From Thuidium tamariscinum (Eukaryota > Streptophyta > Bryopsida > Hypnales > Thuidiaceae), in the NCBI GenBank assembly GCA_947034885.2, contig OX344758.2:10666501-10730500 (forward strand): a stretch of 64,000 bases of DNA. Reading direction: 5' to 3'. Within the stretch, counting starts at the first letter, position 1. Each line of letters begins with the position of its first letter. Shown here piece after piece: positions 23,801 through 36,893 of the stretch. Below the pieces are notes generated by a model. It worked only from the letters and a program-made list of their open reading frames with translations, did no database searches and was not told where the DNA came from. A program made the position numbers and the translations under genes.

Positions 23801-24742
23801 TATTATGTTGCTATTTCATCCAATAAATTTTTATGATTTGGATTTTTTTGGCTATTTCATTCAATTTTTTCTTGTTTATGTTCTAAAGGCTTGGTGCAAG
23901 GTCTAGTACTTTGGTGCAATTTGACAACAAATCACGAGGGAAAAAACACTAATTTGGCACACTAATCCTAAAATGTTGAATCACATATACAAGTAATATT
24001 ATAGAAAGCCTTTTTTTGGCTTTTGAGCACTTAGTGTTGGAATTGAGGTCATTTCCATAGCCCATAAAAGATTCATTCTTTCAATTTCACTCATTGAATC
24101 AAAATAAGTGGCAAAATTGGTAGTTTATTAGTTGATTCATAGTTATTTACATAAAGCCAATAATAACTTAAAAGGTTGTTGTGGACTTACGGTAAAGAAG
24201 TATACACTTGTGGTTTATAAAACTCTCTCTCTCTTTCAAAGTAATGAACTTTTTTTACATTATATACATCAAAGACAATGAAGACATACATACACCTAGA
24301 AAGGGCAAAGGTCACTTGACACCATTAAATAATGTTTTGTGATTTAACAAGTCTACAAAATGTCATGGAGGCTATAGAGGTACATGCATTCTTCTCACTA
24401 ATAGACTAGCAATGCACCTACCTCCCATACTTAATCAGTTTTTCAACAAAAAAAATCTATAGTGTACTTTTGCAAGATGTGTATGATTTAGAGAATTTTT
24501 TGGGGAATGTGTGTAAGACAACTTGGAAGAGTGCACAATGCTAAATAGTTTGCATGGTCTCATATACAATTTCAATTGTATAGGCATAAGATTATTCTAG
24601 AGTGTGTTTTCAACAATTGTATCAAGGAAGTCAACCACCCTTGTTTGAAAATGAATCAATCCCAAGAGTCCCTACTTGTTGAAGATCTTCAAACCCACTA
24701 CTACATTCTCTTCTTTTCTAGATAAAAGATGATTTGATGATT
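20841..24742. other. A+T-rich spacer, nothing firm
   Basis: No gene or complete element is recognised. A short stretch at about 20,978-21,006 (CATTACAAGAGATTTGAGGG) resembles a family C terminus, but without a partner end. Confidence 0.5.
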
Positions 24743-25026
24743 CATAAGAGGTTTTTTCAGGGTATTGAGAGCCTGTTTCAGCCTTGTTCCCCTTCTATGA
24801 ACTAGCCACTGCTGGTCAAAATTAAAAAATATTTAAAAAATATATTTTTTAAATATTTAAAAAATGATTTTTTTTTAAATTAATAATTTTTTTTAATTTA
24901 ATAAAATATTATTATCTGATGTGGCAGTCTCTGTGCCACATCAGATCTGCTACTGGGACTATTTCCAGCGAGTTTCCACAGTCCGAGAACTCGCAGTCTT
25001 CCAACATGGTGAGAAAACCTCTTATG
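24743..25026 (-). mobile_element. Family C MITE, 284 bp, TA-flanked
   Basis: Inverted ends CATAAGAGGTTTTTTCA and TGAGAAAACCTCTTATG are symmetrical around TA, which is probably the target dinucleotide. An A+T-rich middle with an ATATTTAAAAAATAT palindrome is followed by GATGTGGCAGTCTCTGTGCC and CACATC, the family's conserved hairpin. The central sequence is related to the copies at 36,770, 41,411, 59,617 and 63,271, although the outer ends differ. No coding capacity. Confidence 0.75.
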
Positions 25027-25427
25027 CTATAAACTTTGAGAAGGGGGTATTAGAGCAAGCCTTTTGAGTCTTTAAAAATCATTAGAGAATCCTTAAGGGC
25101 TTCAATATTGTGGTCAATAAGGTTGTTGCAATTACCCTTGTATTTTGTCTTCTCTTCAACTTCTATGAGATTCATGGCAAGATCATTTCTATTTTCATAG
25201 ATAGAGGGTAGAGACATGGTCATTTTATACGATTATTGAGGTCTCATAAGTTGCCAAGAGACAATCTTGCAACAAAAGTAGTTGGAGAACAAATGTAAGA
25301 AACCTTATTTACTAAGAGTCTCACTCAAATCCTAGCCTTATGATTTTGTAATGTAAAAAGCCACAAACACATTGCTAAGTGGTAGACTAGAGATTTATTG
25401 TATGGTTGCCCGTAGCCATTATAATTT
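25027..25427. other. Spacer, nothing recognised
   Basis: No feature between two MITEs, apart from the 9-bp target duplication copy at 25,419-25,427. Confidence 0.6.
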
Positions 25428-25665
25428 GGGCAGGGAGAATTGACCCCCTCGCTCGGCCACTTGGGTAAAACGCTATAATTTTTTATTTTTCACACAAATT
25501 TTTTTTTGCAAATTTTGAATTCATATTTGCGATCAGAGACCGCAAATTAGCTAGGGGGTCACAAAAGTAGGGGTGATCACGACCCGAATTAGGGGGCTTT
25601 TTGTTTTGATTGCACCTCTGGTAAAACATGGTAAGGTTGAGCGAGGGGGCCAATCCACCCAGATC
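25428..25665. mobile_element. Mutator-like MITE, 238 bp, perfect 9-bp TSD
   Basis: TTATAATTT is directly repeated at 25,419-25,427 and 25,666-25,674, immediately outside matching ends GGGCAGGGAGAATTGACC and, inverted from the right, GATCTGGGTGGATTGGCC. The match continues into CCCCCTCGCTC on both sides, so the terminal inverted repeat is at least 28 bp. A 9-bp duplication with a G-rich terminus points to the Mutator (MULE) superfamily. It is more G+C-rich than its surroundings and noncoding. Confidence 0.8.
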
Positions 25666-25674
25666 TTATAATTT

Positions 25675-27985
25675 TATATATAGTCCTTTGAACTTCACTA
25701 TTATGTATTTCACCTTCACATTATTTTTTTAAACTTAAATGATATGATATATTCATGATTGACATTCATTCTAGGAAAATGGTAAGTAAAAATCAATACT
25801 TATAAATAAAATTGATATATTGCAAAAATTAAAACATTAAATCAATGAATGAATACAAAAACATGCACTATTTTTTCCAATTGCACCATTTGATTCTTTG
25901 ATTTTTTTGGCAAAATTAGTCCAAAAAATTGCCATATTTGTGAAGATTCCATGTCATTTGTTTGGGGCATTAGTGACATTTTGTAATGTAATGGCATGAG
26001 TTTGAAGATATATGAGTTCTTCATTGTTGTCTACTTCTTACTCTAGTGGATCCTTAGATCTTTCCCAAAGATCTTTTCTGTTGTCCACCCTTTAGAATGC
26101 CATTGGCCTTGGCCATGCTACAAAAAATCTTAGAGCATTTGCTATGCAACAACGGTATATGGCGCAATATCAATAAAGCTAACTTTTGAACGGTAAACAA
26201 TTGGAACTTGAAAATTGTCTCATTGGAAGTGCATTAGAAAAACTTGGAGAAGGTAAAAAAAATTCAAGATTAGACATTGAACAAATACTTCAAAATCAAG
26301 GTAAAAGTTTGAAATTTTACCATTCACAATTACCAAAGAAAAATTTAGCATAAAAAGGCCATTCTTCTTCTAAAAGGAAAATAGTGCTCCCAAGCTTTCA
26401 ATTCTACCCTTCATCAATTGTACCTAAGAATGGATGGGTGATTGCAAGAAATACTTGTCCTTTTTTTGTCCCCTTGACCTCCAATAGGTAGTTTTTTGCT
26501 CATAACTTTTGCATATTTTGTTTGTTTGACTTGAAATTTGGAATTAAGGTTCACTTAAAATGTTTAGATGTTGAGAAATTTTTTCAATTTAAAAAAAATT
26601 AGTTTACTGTTTTTAAACTTCCCCCGATTGGGTATCTACCTTAGCCATTTTGGAGGTTTGTAGTCCTACTTTTGACTCAAAAATCCGAATTTGAAGCCAC
26701 AAATTGGACAAGTTGGAGGTCTACTAACATTTCAAGGATTGGCAATGAGTTTTTATGAAAATAGTAACATGTCTATTGTGTACATGGGACCAAAGTGACC
26801 TTCCTTTGCATGAAGACTATGAAGAGGGAAAAATTTCTTAAAGGAATTTTTTTGTTGCAATGTGAGCACAATTTTGTTTAGAAAAATAGATTCTTTTAAA
26901 ATAGTTTTCTAAATTTTTTTTCAATTACTAAAAATGAAAAGGTCTCCAGATCCCTTTTCTGCTATTCTCTACTCCCAGTGGCATGAGTAGTACTTCATAG
27001 CACTTTGCAATACTACATAGTACTAAATTGATGGCCCAAATTTACAAGTGCCCAAAATCAATGGTTGACATTGATAGGTGTAGTGCAGACATGTAATACT
27101 GGCAGGATCATGCAAGACTGCCACTTGTCCGCCAAAAAACTGGATTTTTGAGACAAAAACATGAAGTATTTCTTACAATGACCTAGGTAGTGAATTGTGA
27201 CCATTCTCTAGAGGGTGAAGATGGAAAAATTTATGTAGGACAAAAAAAAGTAGAAGAGCCTCCATCCAAAGCAATGAACTCTAATGACCAAGGTTTCACT
27301 CCGCTCATGCAAAAAAAAAAAGAGATATATTGGTACAAATTAAAACTCTATAAGGCATTGATGTGGTTTAAGAAGTAGAGACAATTGAAAGGCCTTGACT
27401 TATAGGATGGATTTTATAATTTTGGTGGTTGTTTAATAGTTCAATTACAAACAACCCTCCAATAAAATCATAGGGAAAAATGAGGGCAAGGTAAAAATAA
27501 TAGGTGACGGTATATAAAAGACTAGTACAAATGTAGAAATATGATACCAATGGATGAAAGCAAAACATCAACATGGTCTTTATGAAGAGGCAACAACTCT
27601 TATAATGTTTTTTCCTTGAATTTTAGCAAATTAATTCATAATCATTAAAAACTTGGCTTGAATTCATTTTTTTTCTATCACCTTAGACATATGACAAGAT
27701 CAACTACTCTTCATGCAACTTGCATTGACTGTTTTTGTGAGGTCATATAGGTAGACACTACTTCCAAGTAGTACATAATTCAAATATTACACAATATAAT
27801 ACATAATAAATACAAATTAATAATATTTGATTATTTAAAAATTATTATTATTAACTCATTTGATGCCAAAATAAACAAGGATTTTCTAAAATTAGAATTC
27901 ATACAAGAATTAAAAAAATCAATGTTCATTAAATGATCCAATGAAATTGCATTTGGAGTCTTTCTAGGGTATTGTAGAAGTGTGA
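25675..27985. other. A+T-rich spacer, nothing recognised
   Basis: Short frames only. A less A+T-rich part at 26,930-27,170 has no recognisable coding content. Confidence 0.5.
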
Positions 27986-28200
27986 AAATGTGACTAAGGT
28001 AAGAGGCTCAAAAAGCGATCATTTAAGTGCTGATGTGCCTTTTTTATGTATCTCCTAAGATGAAAATATTTTTAGTTTATTTTTCAGTCAAAGAAAAATA
28101 GATGAGGAATCCAACACAAGTCATTTCATATTTTTTTGAAGCATTATTGAATTAGTTATGAATTTTCAAACACAATCTGGTATAAGTCCCTATTTGTGAT
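27986..28200 (+). repeat. Dispersed repeat family L, copy 1
   Basis: It shares a colinear series of blocks with 39,361-39,565: CATTTAAGTGCTGA / CATTTAAGGGCTGA, then TTTCATATTTTTTTGAAGC / TTTCATATTTTTTGGAGC, then GAATTAGTTATGA in both. Termini and class are unknown. Confidence 0.5.
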
Positions 28201-28894
28201 CATAGGCCATTGGAAACCCATCCATGCATAGTTTGAAAAAAAAAATCTTGTTCAAAAACTAGCATTATAACATGTATAAAGCAATAGAAATGGTTTCTAA
28301 AAGTGTCCCTCTCAAAATCTGAAATGAATGCTTGAATTAATCATTATTTCAAATTTTCAATACTTGTAAGAATGTAGTTGAATAACAAATTCTTATTTTG
28401 AATTAAATTAGTAAAACACCTAGCCACTTAGTTAGCAATGAACCTAGTGTGGCTCTTAAACCATCCATTCAAGAAGTAAAAACAAATCTTATCAAGGTCC
28501 ATTGTAATTTTGCTACAATTCAAGTGTCCATTTTACAGCTCCTATTGGACAGTTGAAAATGCCTACTCAATTTTAGAGCCTTCTCCTATGATACAAGCCA
28601 AAAGATGAGGGAGAAGAAATTCCTTGTTGAGAAATGGTTGACAAGTGAGGGAGTTTTTAATAGTAGATATTTTGAATAATGTAAATTTAAGAAGACCCAC
28701 TAAATTGTTGAGACTCCTTTTTATTATTTGTGATTTTAATGGAAGCATAGAGAGAACACGTAATACATTCACATTTAAAAAACAATTAGGCAATATGTTC
28801 CTTGAATCATGAATTCTTTTGTATTCATATTAGGACTTTTCTACAATTATTAGGCTTTAAAGTCTTGGCTCTTATTGTATGCAATATTGCAATG
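28201..28894. other. Spacer, nothing recognised
   Basis: The 76-codon minus frame at 28,563-28,793 has no recognisable family signature. Confidence 0.5.
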
Positions 28895-28896
28895 TA

Positions 28897-30297
28897 CAGT
28901 GGGGTACCAATCAAAATGTCGTTTTTGAATTCGCAGTGAGAAAAATTTCAGTACTTCCAACTTTGAAAGCCTACCCAGAGCTCAAAAATTGGTATTTTAC
29001 CACAAAATTTTTACCACAAAATTATCTTTAAGTTAATTATATGTATGAAAATTTTCAAGGCCAAAAGATTCACCTAAAAAAGGTTATTCAAAATCTACCA
29101 ATATGGGTAGTGGTGAGAAACATTTCACTACTTTCAACTTTGACACCTTCTTAAGGATTGACTTTTTTTTTCTTTTGCCATGAAATTTTTGTCATAAAAC
29201 AATCTCTATGTTTTTAATATGTATAAAAAATTTCAAGGTAAAAAGAGTTTTTTTTAAGAAGATATTTGAAATCTCCCAACATGTGTAGTTGTGAGAAAAT
29301 TTCACTATTGCCAACTTTGACACCCTCCCAAGGGTTGAAAAATTGGTTTCTTACCATGAATTTTTTTTTGGTGAAGTCACCTCTATGTTGATAATATATG
29401 ATACAAATTTCAAGTTCAAATGGATTACCAAAGAAAATATATACAAAATCTCCCAACATGTGCAGTTGTGAGAAAATTTTCACTATTGCCGACTTTGACA
29501 CCCTCCCAAGGGCTGAAAATTTGTCTATTTAACATGAATTTTTTTGAATAAGATCAAATTTATGTTGATAATATATGTTCAAAATTTCAAGTTCAAAACA
29601 CTTACCCAAAAAAATTTATTCAAAATCTCTCAACATGTGTAGTTGTGAGGTTAAGTTTCTACATTCGTGTCAGACTTTGCTCCACAAAATAACACTATAC
29701 GAAGGGCTCAAAAACTCCTCCTCACAACTGCACATGTTGGGAGATTTTGTATATATTTTCTTTGGTAATCCATTTGAACTTGAAATTTGTATCACATATT
29801 ATCAACATAGAGGTGACTTCACCAAAAAAAAATTCATGGTAAGAAACCAATTTTTCAACCCTTGGGAGGGTGTCAAAGTTGGCAATAGTGAAAATTTTCT
29901 CACAACTACACATGTTGGGAGATTTCAAATATCTTCTTAAAAAAAACTCTTTTTACCTTGAAATTTTTTATACATATTAAAAACATAGAGATTGTTTTAT
30001 GACAAAAATTTCATGGCAAAAGAAAAAAAAAGTCAATCCTTAAGAAGGTGTCAAAGTTGAAAGTAGTGAAATGTTTCTCACCACTACCCATATTGGTAGA
30101 TTTTGAATAACCTTTTTTAGGTGAATCTTTTGGCCTTGAAAATTTTCATACATATAATTAACTTAAAGATGATGCTGTGGTAAACATTTTGTGGTAAAAT
30201 ACCAATTTTTGAGCTCTAGGTAGGCTTTCAAAGTTGGAAGTACTGAAATTTTTCTCACTGCAAATTCAAAAACGACATTTTGATTGGTACCCCACTG
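28897..30297. mobile_element. 1.4-kb fold-back element with ~576-bp inverted arms
   Basis: The left arm (28,897-29,472) and right arm (29,721-30,297) are near-perfect reverse complements around a 248-bp spacer. The ends are CAGTGGGGTACCAATCAAAA and its complement, flanked by TA (28,895-28,896 and 30,298-30,299), which suggests a Tc1/mariner-like origin. Each arm consists of about three diverged units of roughly 175 bp, each opening GTGAGAAA...TTTCACTA and closing CCCAACATGTG, and a fourth unit lies in the spacer. Mirror-image frames on both strands (29,214-29,501 minus; 29,575-29,940 plus) encode the same peptide because of the inversion and are not genes. Transcripts would fold into a long hairpin, a good small-RNA substrate. 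Confidence 0.85.
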
Positions 30298-30299
30298 TA

Positions 30300-33200
30300 C
30301 ATAGGAGATGTAGACACAATCTTAGGGGATTTATGTCCTCCCTCTTTCTACAAATTGAAGATAAACAAGTTGGATTGTTTCTATTTGGCATCATTTGTAT
30401 TGTTTTGAGCTACTATATGTCTTAGTATTAAGGATGGAAAATATGTAGGAGTCAAGCTTAATTTTGTACTTGTGATATATTGATATATTGCTTTAATTGT
30501 GTTGTCTTTTTGCAAACATCTATAAATTTACTAAAAAGAACATTTTCCTTGTTGCCAATTCACTTCAAAAGAAAAAACCAAACCTATTGTGATTGATTGT
30601 CATTATAGAACTACACATTGTAGCATATGTATTTGTATAATTGCTAAATTTTTTTAATGAGATCTTTATTGAATTTCATATTTTTTGGCATATAAAAGTA
30701 ACGTTAATGTGAACAAATGTATGGATCATATTGAAGATTATATCTAAGCTATATATGTTGACATACAAATAATATATTGATATGCCTCACCCAAATTTAG
30801 GCGTGCTTAGAGAATTTTTTCTAATGGAATTACTTCATCTATTAGATTTCTATTTCTAAATATTATTTGTATCCATTTTTTAATAGCATGTGACAAAGGC
30901 TTGTTGTTAGTATGAATCAAATATTTTGAAATTGGCATTGTAAACACCATATTTTTGTATTGTAGAAAAAATTGCCCATTGTATAAAGAAAGAAGGAGTT
31001 TGTAGCAATCAATTAAAATGCATTTACAAATGTAAGTGACAAAATGTACCACAAGTCATCCAATTGAGATTGCATTCATGAAATGTACAATGACTAAAAG
31101 CATTTCTAGTGGTGCACTTTAATATAAGTACACCAAAGCTCTTTTGGTGTCTAGTAGTCTAATAGTAGGCATGCTTGTTCACTGCAATCCTATAATCATC
31201 CAACAAATCTCCATATCTAGAGGCTAGAGCTATAACAATTTGGCAGATTGCCCAAACTTTGGACTAAAATGTACTCATAAAGTTTAATTTTAAGAGTGCA
31301 ACTTACTCTTTAGCTACTCTTATTTCAAAAACAACAACAAATCATCTCTTTTTTGCCAATACAATGCCAAAGTCAAATTAGTCCACCATTGCAAATTGAA
31401 GTGTCTTGATTGATTTTTCAAGGGACTTGGGTTGAAAATAGCAAAGTTGCAAATAGTGGGACGACTCCAAACTCCAAGGCATATTGAACTATTTGTTAGG
31501 GTAGTGTAGCATGTCCTTATAAAGGTACTCTAAAGTGTTGTTTTCTAACTACCAACATTGTACTAGTGAAAGAAGTAGGCAGGCTTTCCATTGTCTATGA
31601 AGCTACCTCAACTAACAAAGTTCGATACAAATTCATTGCAACCTCAACAATCCTCTTCCCCTCTGCTGGCTCATTGTTTTTCTAAATTAACCGTCATGTA
31701 TATAGTATGTAGTACCTATGAAATTTAGGAGAGGTCACCAAAACTACATATAATTAATTTATAAGTTTTTTCCAATTTTTGTAGGTATGTGCCAATTAGA
31801 CAATTTACCCCCTTAAAGACCATGCATTCAAATTTCAAACAATGAATGAATGCAAATACATCCCAAGCATACAAAAATGCATTTTTTTATCCATCAATTT
31901 TTTGAAAGTCTTGTATTAGTTCTTTAACAATTGAATAGTAAAGATATTGAAGACTTTGCTTTTAAAAACAATCCATAATTCAAAGGCAACTAGTAGGTCT
32001 TGCAAGCCTCAAAATTTTATTTATTTATTTAGCTTAAAACATAATCCTTCAAAATTGACAAATTATAAAAATCTTCAAAAATCACTATGATTAGAACTTA
32101 GCATTTAAAATTTAACGGAAAAATTCTTTAAAAAATCACAAACAATTTATCTACATTTGAATTTAAAAGAATTTTCAGTTTTTTGCTTCAAATTTTATTT
32201 AAAACCTTGATTTGAAAACTAGTTTATTTAACCACATAGATGTAATCATATTTTACAAGTATAGTAAGAAATTCACCATTGAAAATTTATTCCAAGTTAC
32301 ATTTTATAATGCCTACTCATAATTTTGAAAATATATATTACCCTTAGTTCTCAAGGGCTTAAAGTCACTATTGTGAGTAATGAATTGCATTCATGTGTAA
32401 AGAGGCATTTGCTAATAGATAGACCAAAATTAGTTAGAAAATAACATCTAAAATGACAATGGTGACTTTTGGCCCAAAGAAGATGGAAATCACATTCTCA
32501 AAGGATTGATCACTATAAGAGGAAGGGGTGTTTTATGTATAATCCTAGTTGTATAGTTTTACAAATAAAGATCCTAAAAAAAGTGTTTTTCAAAATTTTA
32601 TACTGTAAATACATGTCTTTTCAACAAAATTTCAATCAAAGCACACCTTCTATGTCATTGTTTATAAGACTATACTAGGACTATACATAAAATATTCCTT
32701 CCTCTTGAAGTGAATTAAGCCAACAAAATTCATACTAGAATATGAATAAAATTATTATCAACATTTATATACAAAATAATAAGGAAAATCATTGACTTAC
32801 ATATTGAGAATACCAATTTAAATTAGTACTCATAAAGGTTTGCATATCTAATTACTATCTATGTATTGGAAAGATGGCACCCACCTCTTGGTTTTCCATT
32901 AGTTGTCCCCCTCTCTCTCAAAAATCATAGGTTGTTGATTTTTTTTTAAATACATCCCTTCCAAAATGTTGTTGATTTCTCAAAAAATCACAAGCTATTG
33001 ATCTTTGTGAGATTTAATTTGAGCTGTCCAAATACAAATTCAGAATATGGATATGGATATTGTATGAATATAAAATATGGATATAGTACCAAAACTTTGA
33101 TATGGTATAAATATTGAATAGTAAATATGGGTACAAATATAGATATGGGAGTAGATAAGGATACATGATACAAGAATTTGACTTGTCCCATATTGATTGT

Positions 33201-33338
33201 CAAGTTAATTAAATTCTTAAAATTACAAATAGAGGGGAGGGAATTAATTTTAATTAATTAATTTCCTTGAAACCCAAGGGGATGTGTCATGGGGATTTAT
33301 TATTTTTGTTAAAAATAATTGGGTGCATTGTAACACAA
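30300..33338. other. A+T-rich spacer, nothing recognised
   Basis: No supported gene or element. A stretch of ATGGATATGG-type simple sequence lies at about 33,040-33,180 and recurs loosely near 60,790-60,860. Confidence 0.5.
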
Positions 33339-33391
33339 TTTGTCTTTTAGGTGGATACCTCAACTATCCACTATCCACCCAAAAGACAAGC
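33339..33391. repeat. Short perfect-looking hairpin
   Basis: TTGTCTTTTAGGTGGATA is followed after about 14 bases by TATCCACCCAAAAGACAAG, giving an 18-bp stem with one mismatch. It may be the relic of a small inverted-repeat element or a local inversion; no target duplication is evident. Confidence 0.6.
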
Positions 33392-34965
33392 TATTATATT
33401 GATAAAGATTTGCATATCTGGTTAACATCATTAAAAAAGGATTAGACTAGCAAATGAATTTTGTAACATGTATGTGCACTTTTCAAAGACAAATTGAATT
33501 AAATTAGAGAAAACAAATTCACACTTTAATATGTATAATGATCTATAAGTGTAACTTCATTTAAACATTGGTATTGCAAAGGCAATAAAAGTGACTTCAA
33601 GAAATAAAAGATATAAAAAAAAAATTTCAAACTTTCTTCTACATCATTACAATATCAATCCATTAAGAATTTCTTAAGGTAAAAAAATAAGGTTCTACAT
33701 GTGAACAACAAAATTAGGATGCTTTTACAAGTTGCCCCTAACTTTGAACTCCAAGTAACTTAGAGTGAGAAAATTAATCTACCTTCTATGATACTAATGT
33801 AGTCACAACAATAATCTCTAGGACATTAATACTTAAAACTCTGAAAGCTTCAGAGCCAACAATGTATTTCTACTAAGCTTTTGCTAGGATTAAATGAAGA
33901 GGTTCACTCTAAAAATTGTTGTTTATCTATTGCTTAATTTTAACATCCTAAAAAAGTGATTGGTTAGAGATGCATCTACAAGGATTGAATCAAGGATTTC
34001 TTCTTTACCAACTTAGATTATACACTAAAGCATTTGAGCATCTCAAAATGTTCTTAAGAGTTTATGACATAAAAGAAGCAACTCCAATACTATTGGTGTA
34101 GTATGCTAAAGGCATATATGATATTTGTTGTAAAGAATTGCTTCTAAAGCTTTTCAATTAATGAAAACACAACCTTACAATTTTGTTGTTGTCTAGGCTA
34201 TTCAATTTCAAGTAGCCTCTTTTGAAAGATAATGATTGAATAAATTATCTAAGGATTAAAAAAAATCAAAATAGTAAGAATATAGACTCAAGCATTTTGA
34301 TTGTTTGAAAGTTCTTTCAAAAACTTTGACAATACAAATTGTAATATCTTAGTGTTTCAAGCTTAGTAGAAAAGTTGTATTATTTGAAATTTCCTTATTG
34401 AGTTAATAAAGTTTGAATTGTCTTTGAATGAGATTTTTGCACTAAATATAGTTTTGAATTTTTTGACAATTGCATATTATATCATGTTATATACATATAT
34501 GGCAAATTTTGGAAGTTCATGTGGAAAGGTGAACAAGTGGCCCTAGTTGTCCCAATTGCAAGTGGGGGGGGGGGGGGAGAGTATAAGTTCTAATTTGTAC
34601 ACCTAATCAATTTTTATTTTTGTTCTCCAAAAGGTGATATATGCCCACACTTTACGTTGAATTTTACAAACATCTATTTGAAAGTGGTTTCATATACATG
34701 AGCCTACCTTAAGTATTGTATGTACTTTAAATGGACACTTAGATTATAAGTCAACTCTAGTTTTGCTCATAATTTTAAGTGCATCAATAAAAGGGATAAT
34801 GGTTTCAAAATTCCAAACCTTCCTCTATAGTGGATGAATGTAAAACCTACTTCTATTCTTCTATTGGTTAATTTTCCAATTGGTGAGTTTTCTATTTTCG
34901 AGTCTCTTAAAATAAATCTTAGGTATTCATGTATATTTCTAGTATTACTAATATAGTAAGTTACT
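33392..34965. other. A+T-rich spacer with G14 run
   Basis: A run of 14 G at 34,564-34,577 stands out. Nothing else is recognised. Confidence 0.5.
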
Positions 34966-34969
34966 CTAA

Positions 34970-35877
34970 CTCCTAAAGGACCAACTTATTAAATTTGGCA
35001 ATGTGGTGATTTTGGGTAGGTACGTGCGATGAGAGATTTCCATATTTTGGGCCCAAATTTTAATGGAAGGTCAAAATGAAGAATGCCTTTCATGTATACT
35101 AAAAATCAAGACATTTGGAAATATAAATCAAAAGTTATGGCCTAATATGTTGTTGTTGATTGAAAATGGGTAGTTCAAGCAAATTGAAAAAATAGATTTT
35201 CTTCAAAACAAAAAGATGAAATTGATTTTCTTCATTTATGTATGCGTGGAAAGCTTTAAATCATTCCATTTTGATCAATAATTCAAAAGTTATGAGGATT
35301 TTTTGTTTGCAAACAGTTATGGATTCTCTACTCTAAAATAAACCTTGAAGTCCTTTATTTTATTCAATTTTAAAAAATTTAAAAATTTAGGATGTAGATT
35401 TTTTATTACAACATTTCAACCATTAAAATTGGCATTTTTCAATTCCATAAATAATTTCTTAACAATTTTGTATTTTGTATTATTTGCTATTGTTTTTTGC
35501 TTACTATTTTTTCCTATATGTTGTACAATTCCAAATAATTTGAAATTTCTTAGCCAAATATCCTACTTGGCCTAAACAATGAAACTAAAGAAACATAAGT
35601 GTTTTGGACCATTTTTAATATGATTGTTGCCTTCTAAAATGCAATTGCCCTATTTTTCATAGGATGAAAAAAATTATTTTTGAGCATTCAAACACTAATG
35701 TCTTGCAATCTATATGGTGGAAAACTCTGAAATTTTTTCCCATGTTCTCTAACCAATTTACTAAAGATCCTACAGTTACAAATTTGGAATTTTTTTTTAA
35801 TAAAGAATTGGTATTGATACTAGAAATGGCAATTTTAGATCGTTTTTAGAATAAACATACTCAAAGAACTTAAGGGG
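34970..35877 (+). mobile_element. Family A element, copy 4 (908 bp)
   Basis: The left end CTCCTAAAGGACCAAC is preceded by CTAA (a one-base change from TTAA), and the right end TTAAGGGG is followed by intact TTAA (35,878-35,881). The interior is colinear with copy 1, for example GATTTCCATATTTTGGGCCC near 35,035 and TATGGATTCTCT near 35,318. No transposase frame. Confidence 0.8.
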
Positions 35878-35881
35878 TTAA

Positions 35882-36769
35882 TTTGCCAATGAAGCAAAAA
35901 CAAAAGTATTTAATTTTTTCCCTTTGGATTTTTTTTCCTCTTTTTAATGGTGATCGCTCTTTCTAAAACCAACCAACCAAAGGTATGTATATTAATTACC
36001 ATCATTCTAATTTTTCTAGAGTCACACTATTTTCAAATTAGTGCAACCTATGAACTCCTAAATGCCCAAGGCAACAAAATTTAGTGTTTGCAAAACTTTG
36101 AAGTAATTTAGTAAAACCTAACCAAGTTGCTATTTTTAGTAGTTTATATTTTTGGGAAGTTTTTTTTGAGGTCTAGTTTCATTGTCAAAAATTCGATTTG
36201 GGAAATGAATGATAGTGATTTTTCTATTCAAGATTTTGTGCAAGGGTACCCATTGCTATCTTGACTTTCTATAGTGTTGAGAGCTCTTGAAAATGAGCCT
36301 CAAATACACTAGATCTTGGAGAAAAAATTACATTCAAAATTCATCTACAAAAATTGTAGAGTAGATTTTGAGAAGCCATAAATTGATTGGCGTTATGCAT
36401 GTTAGGCCATTTAACCTCATATTTTATTGGTCACCAACTTTTTAGATTCGACTTGCAAAAAGAGGATAAAAAGACTTCACATCAATTTTGTAGTTTTAAC
36501 ACCCTCATGGTCAAACAATATAATCTTTCTTCTTCTTCTTTTGAACAAATGGACAAATTATAATCTTTCATTTCATAAGTGCTATTGTTGTGTTTCTTTT
36601 CCTATGTGATCTTTAACATGTTTAGTTTGAATTTGTACAGTAATGATTCCAAAAGAATTGATACAACTTATCAAAATGTTGGCATTTTGTTCAATGTAGA
36701 GCAAACTCCAAGAAGCTCAAGACAGGCCTTGGGCATTTGGGGATTAATTTAGGGGTTAATATAGCATAC
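35882..36769. other. Spacer, nothing recognised
   Basis: TTTAGGGGTTAA at about 36,749-36,760 resembles a family A right end, but the sequence before it is unrelated to the family. Confidence 0.5.
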
Positions 36770-36893
36770 CCAGTAAGGGATTTTTGAAGCCATTGGAAAA
36801 TTGTGGGTTCCTAGACTGCGGGAACGCAGTTTCTGCAGCGTGAACATGAATCTCATGTGGTCGAGAGAGTGCCACGTCATTAATTTTCACAAG
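36770..36893 (+). mobile_element. Family C MITE, truncated copy
   Basis: It carries the family's ACTGCGGGAACGCAGTTTCTGC block (36,816 onward) and the GTGGTCGAGAGAGTGCCACGTC hairpin, both shared closely with the copy at 41,411. The expected right half and its terminus are missing. The left terminus is worn. Confidence 0.65.

Noticed and set aside
29214-29940. 95- and 121-codon frames on opposite strands sharing the same peptide
   Set aside because: They are mirror images produced by the inverted arms of the fold-back element, not genes.
31380-31680. G+C-richer stretch considered as a decayed polymerase fragment
   Set aside because: No convincing conserved motif could be read in any frame, so no element is called.
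36749-36760. TTTAGGGGTTAA resembling a family A right terminus
   Set aside because: The preceding sequence shows no family A interior and no partner end was found.
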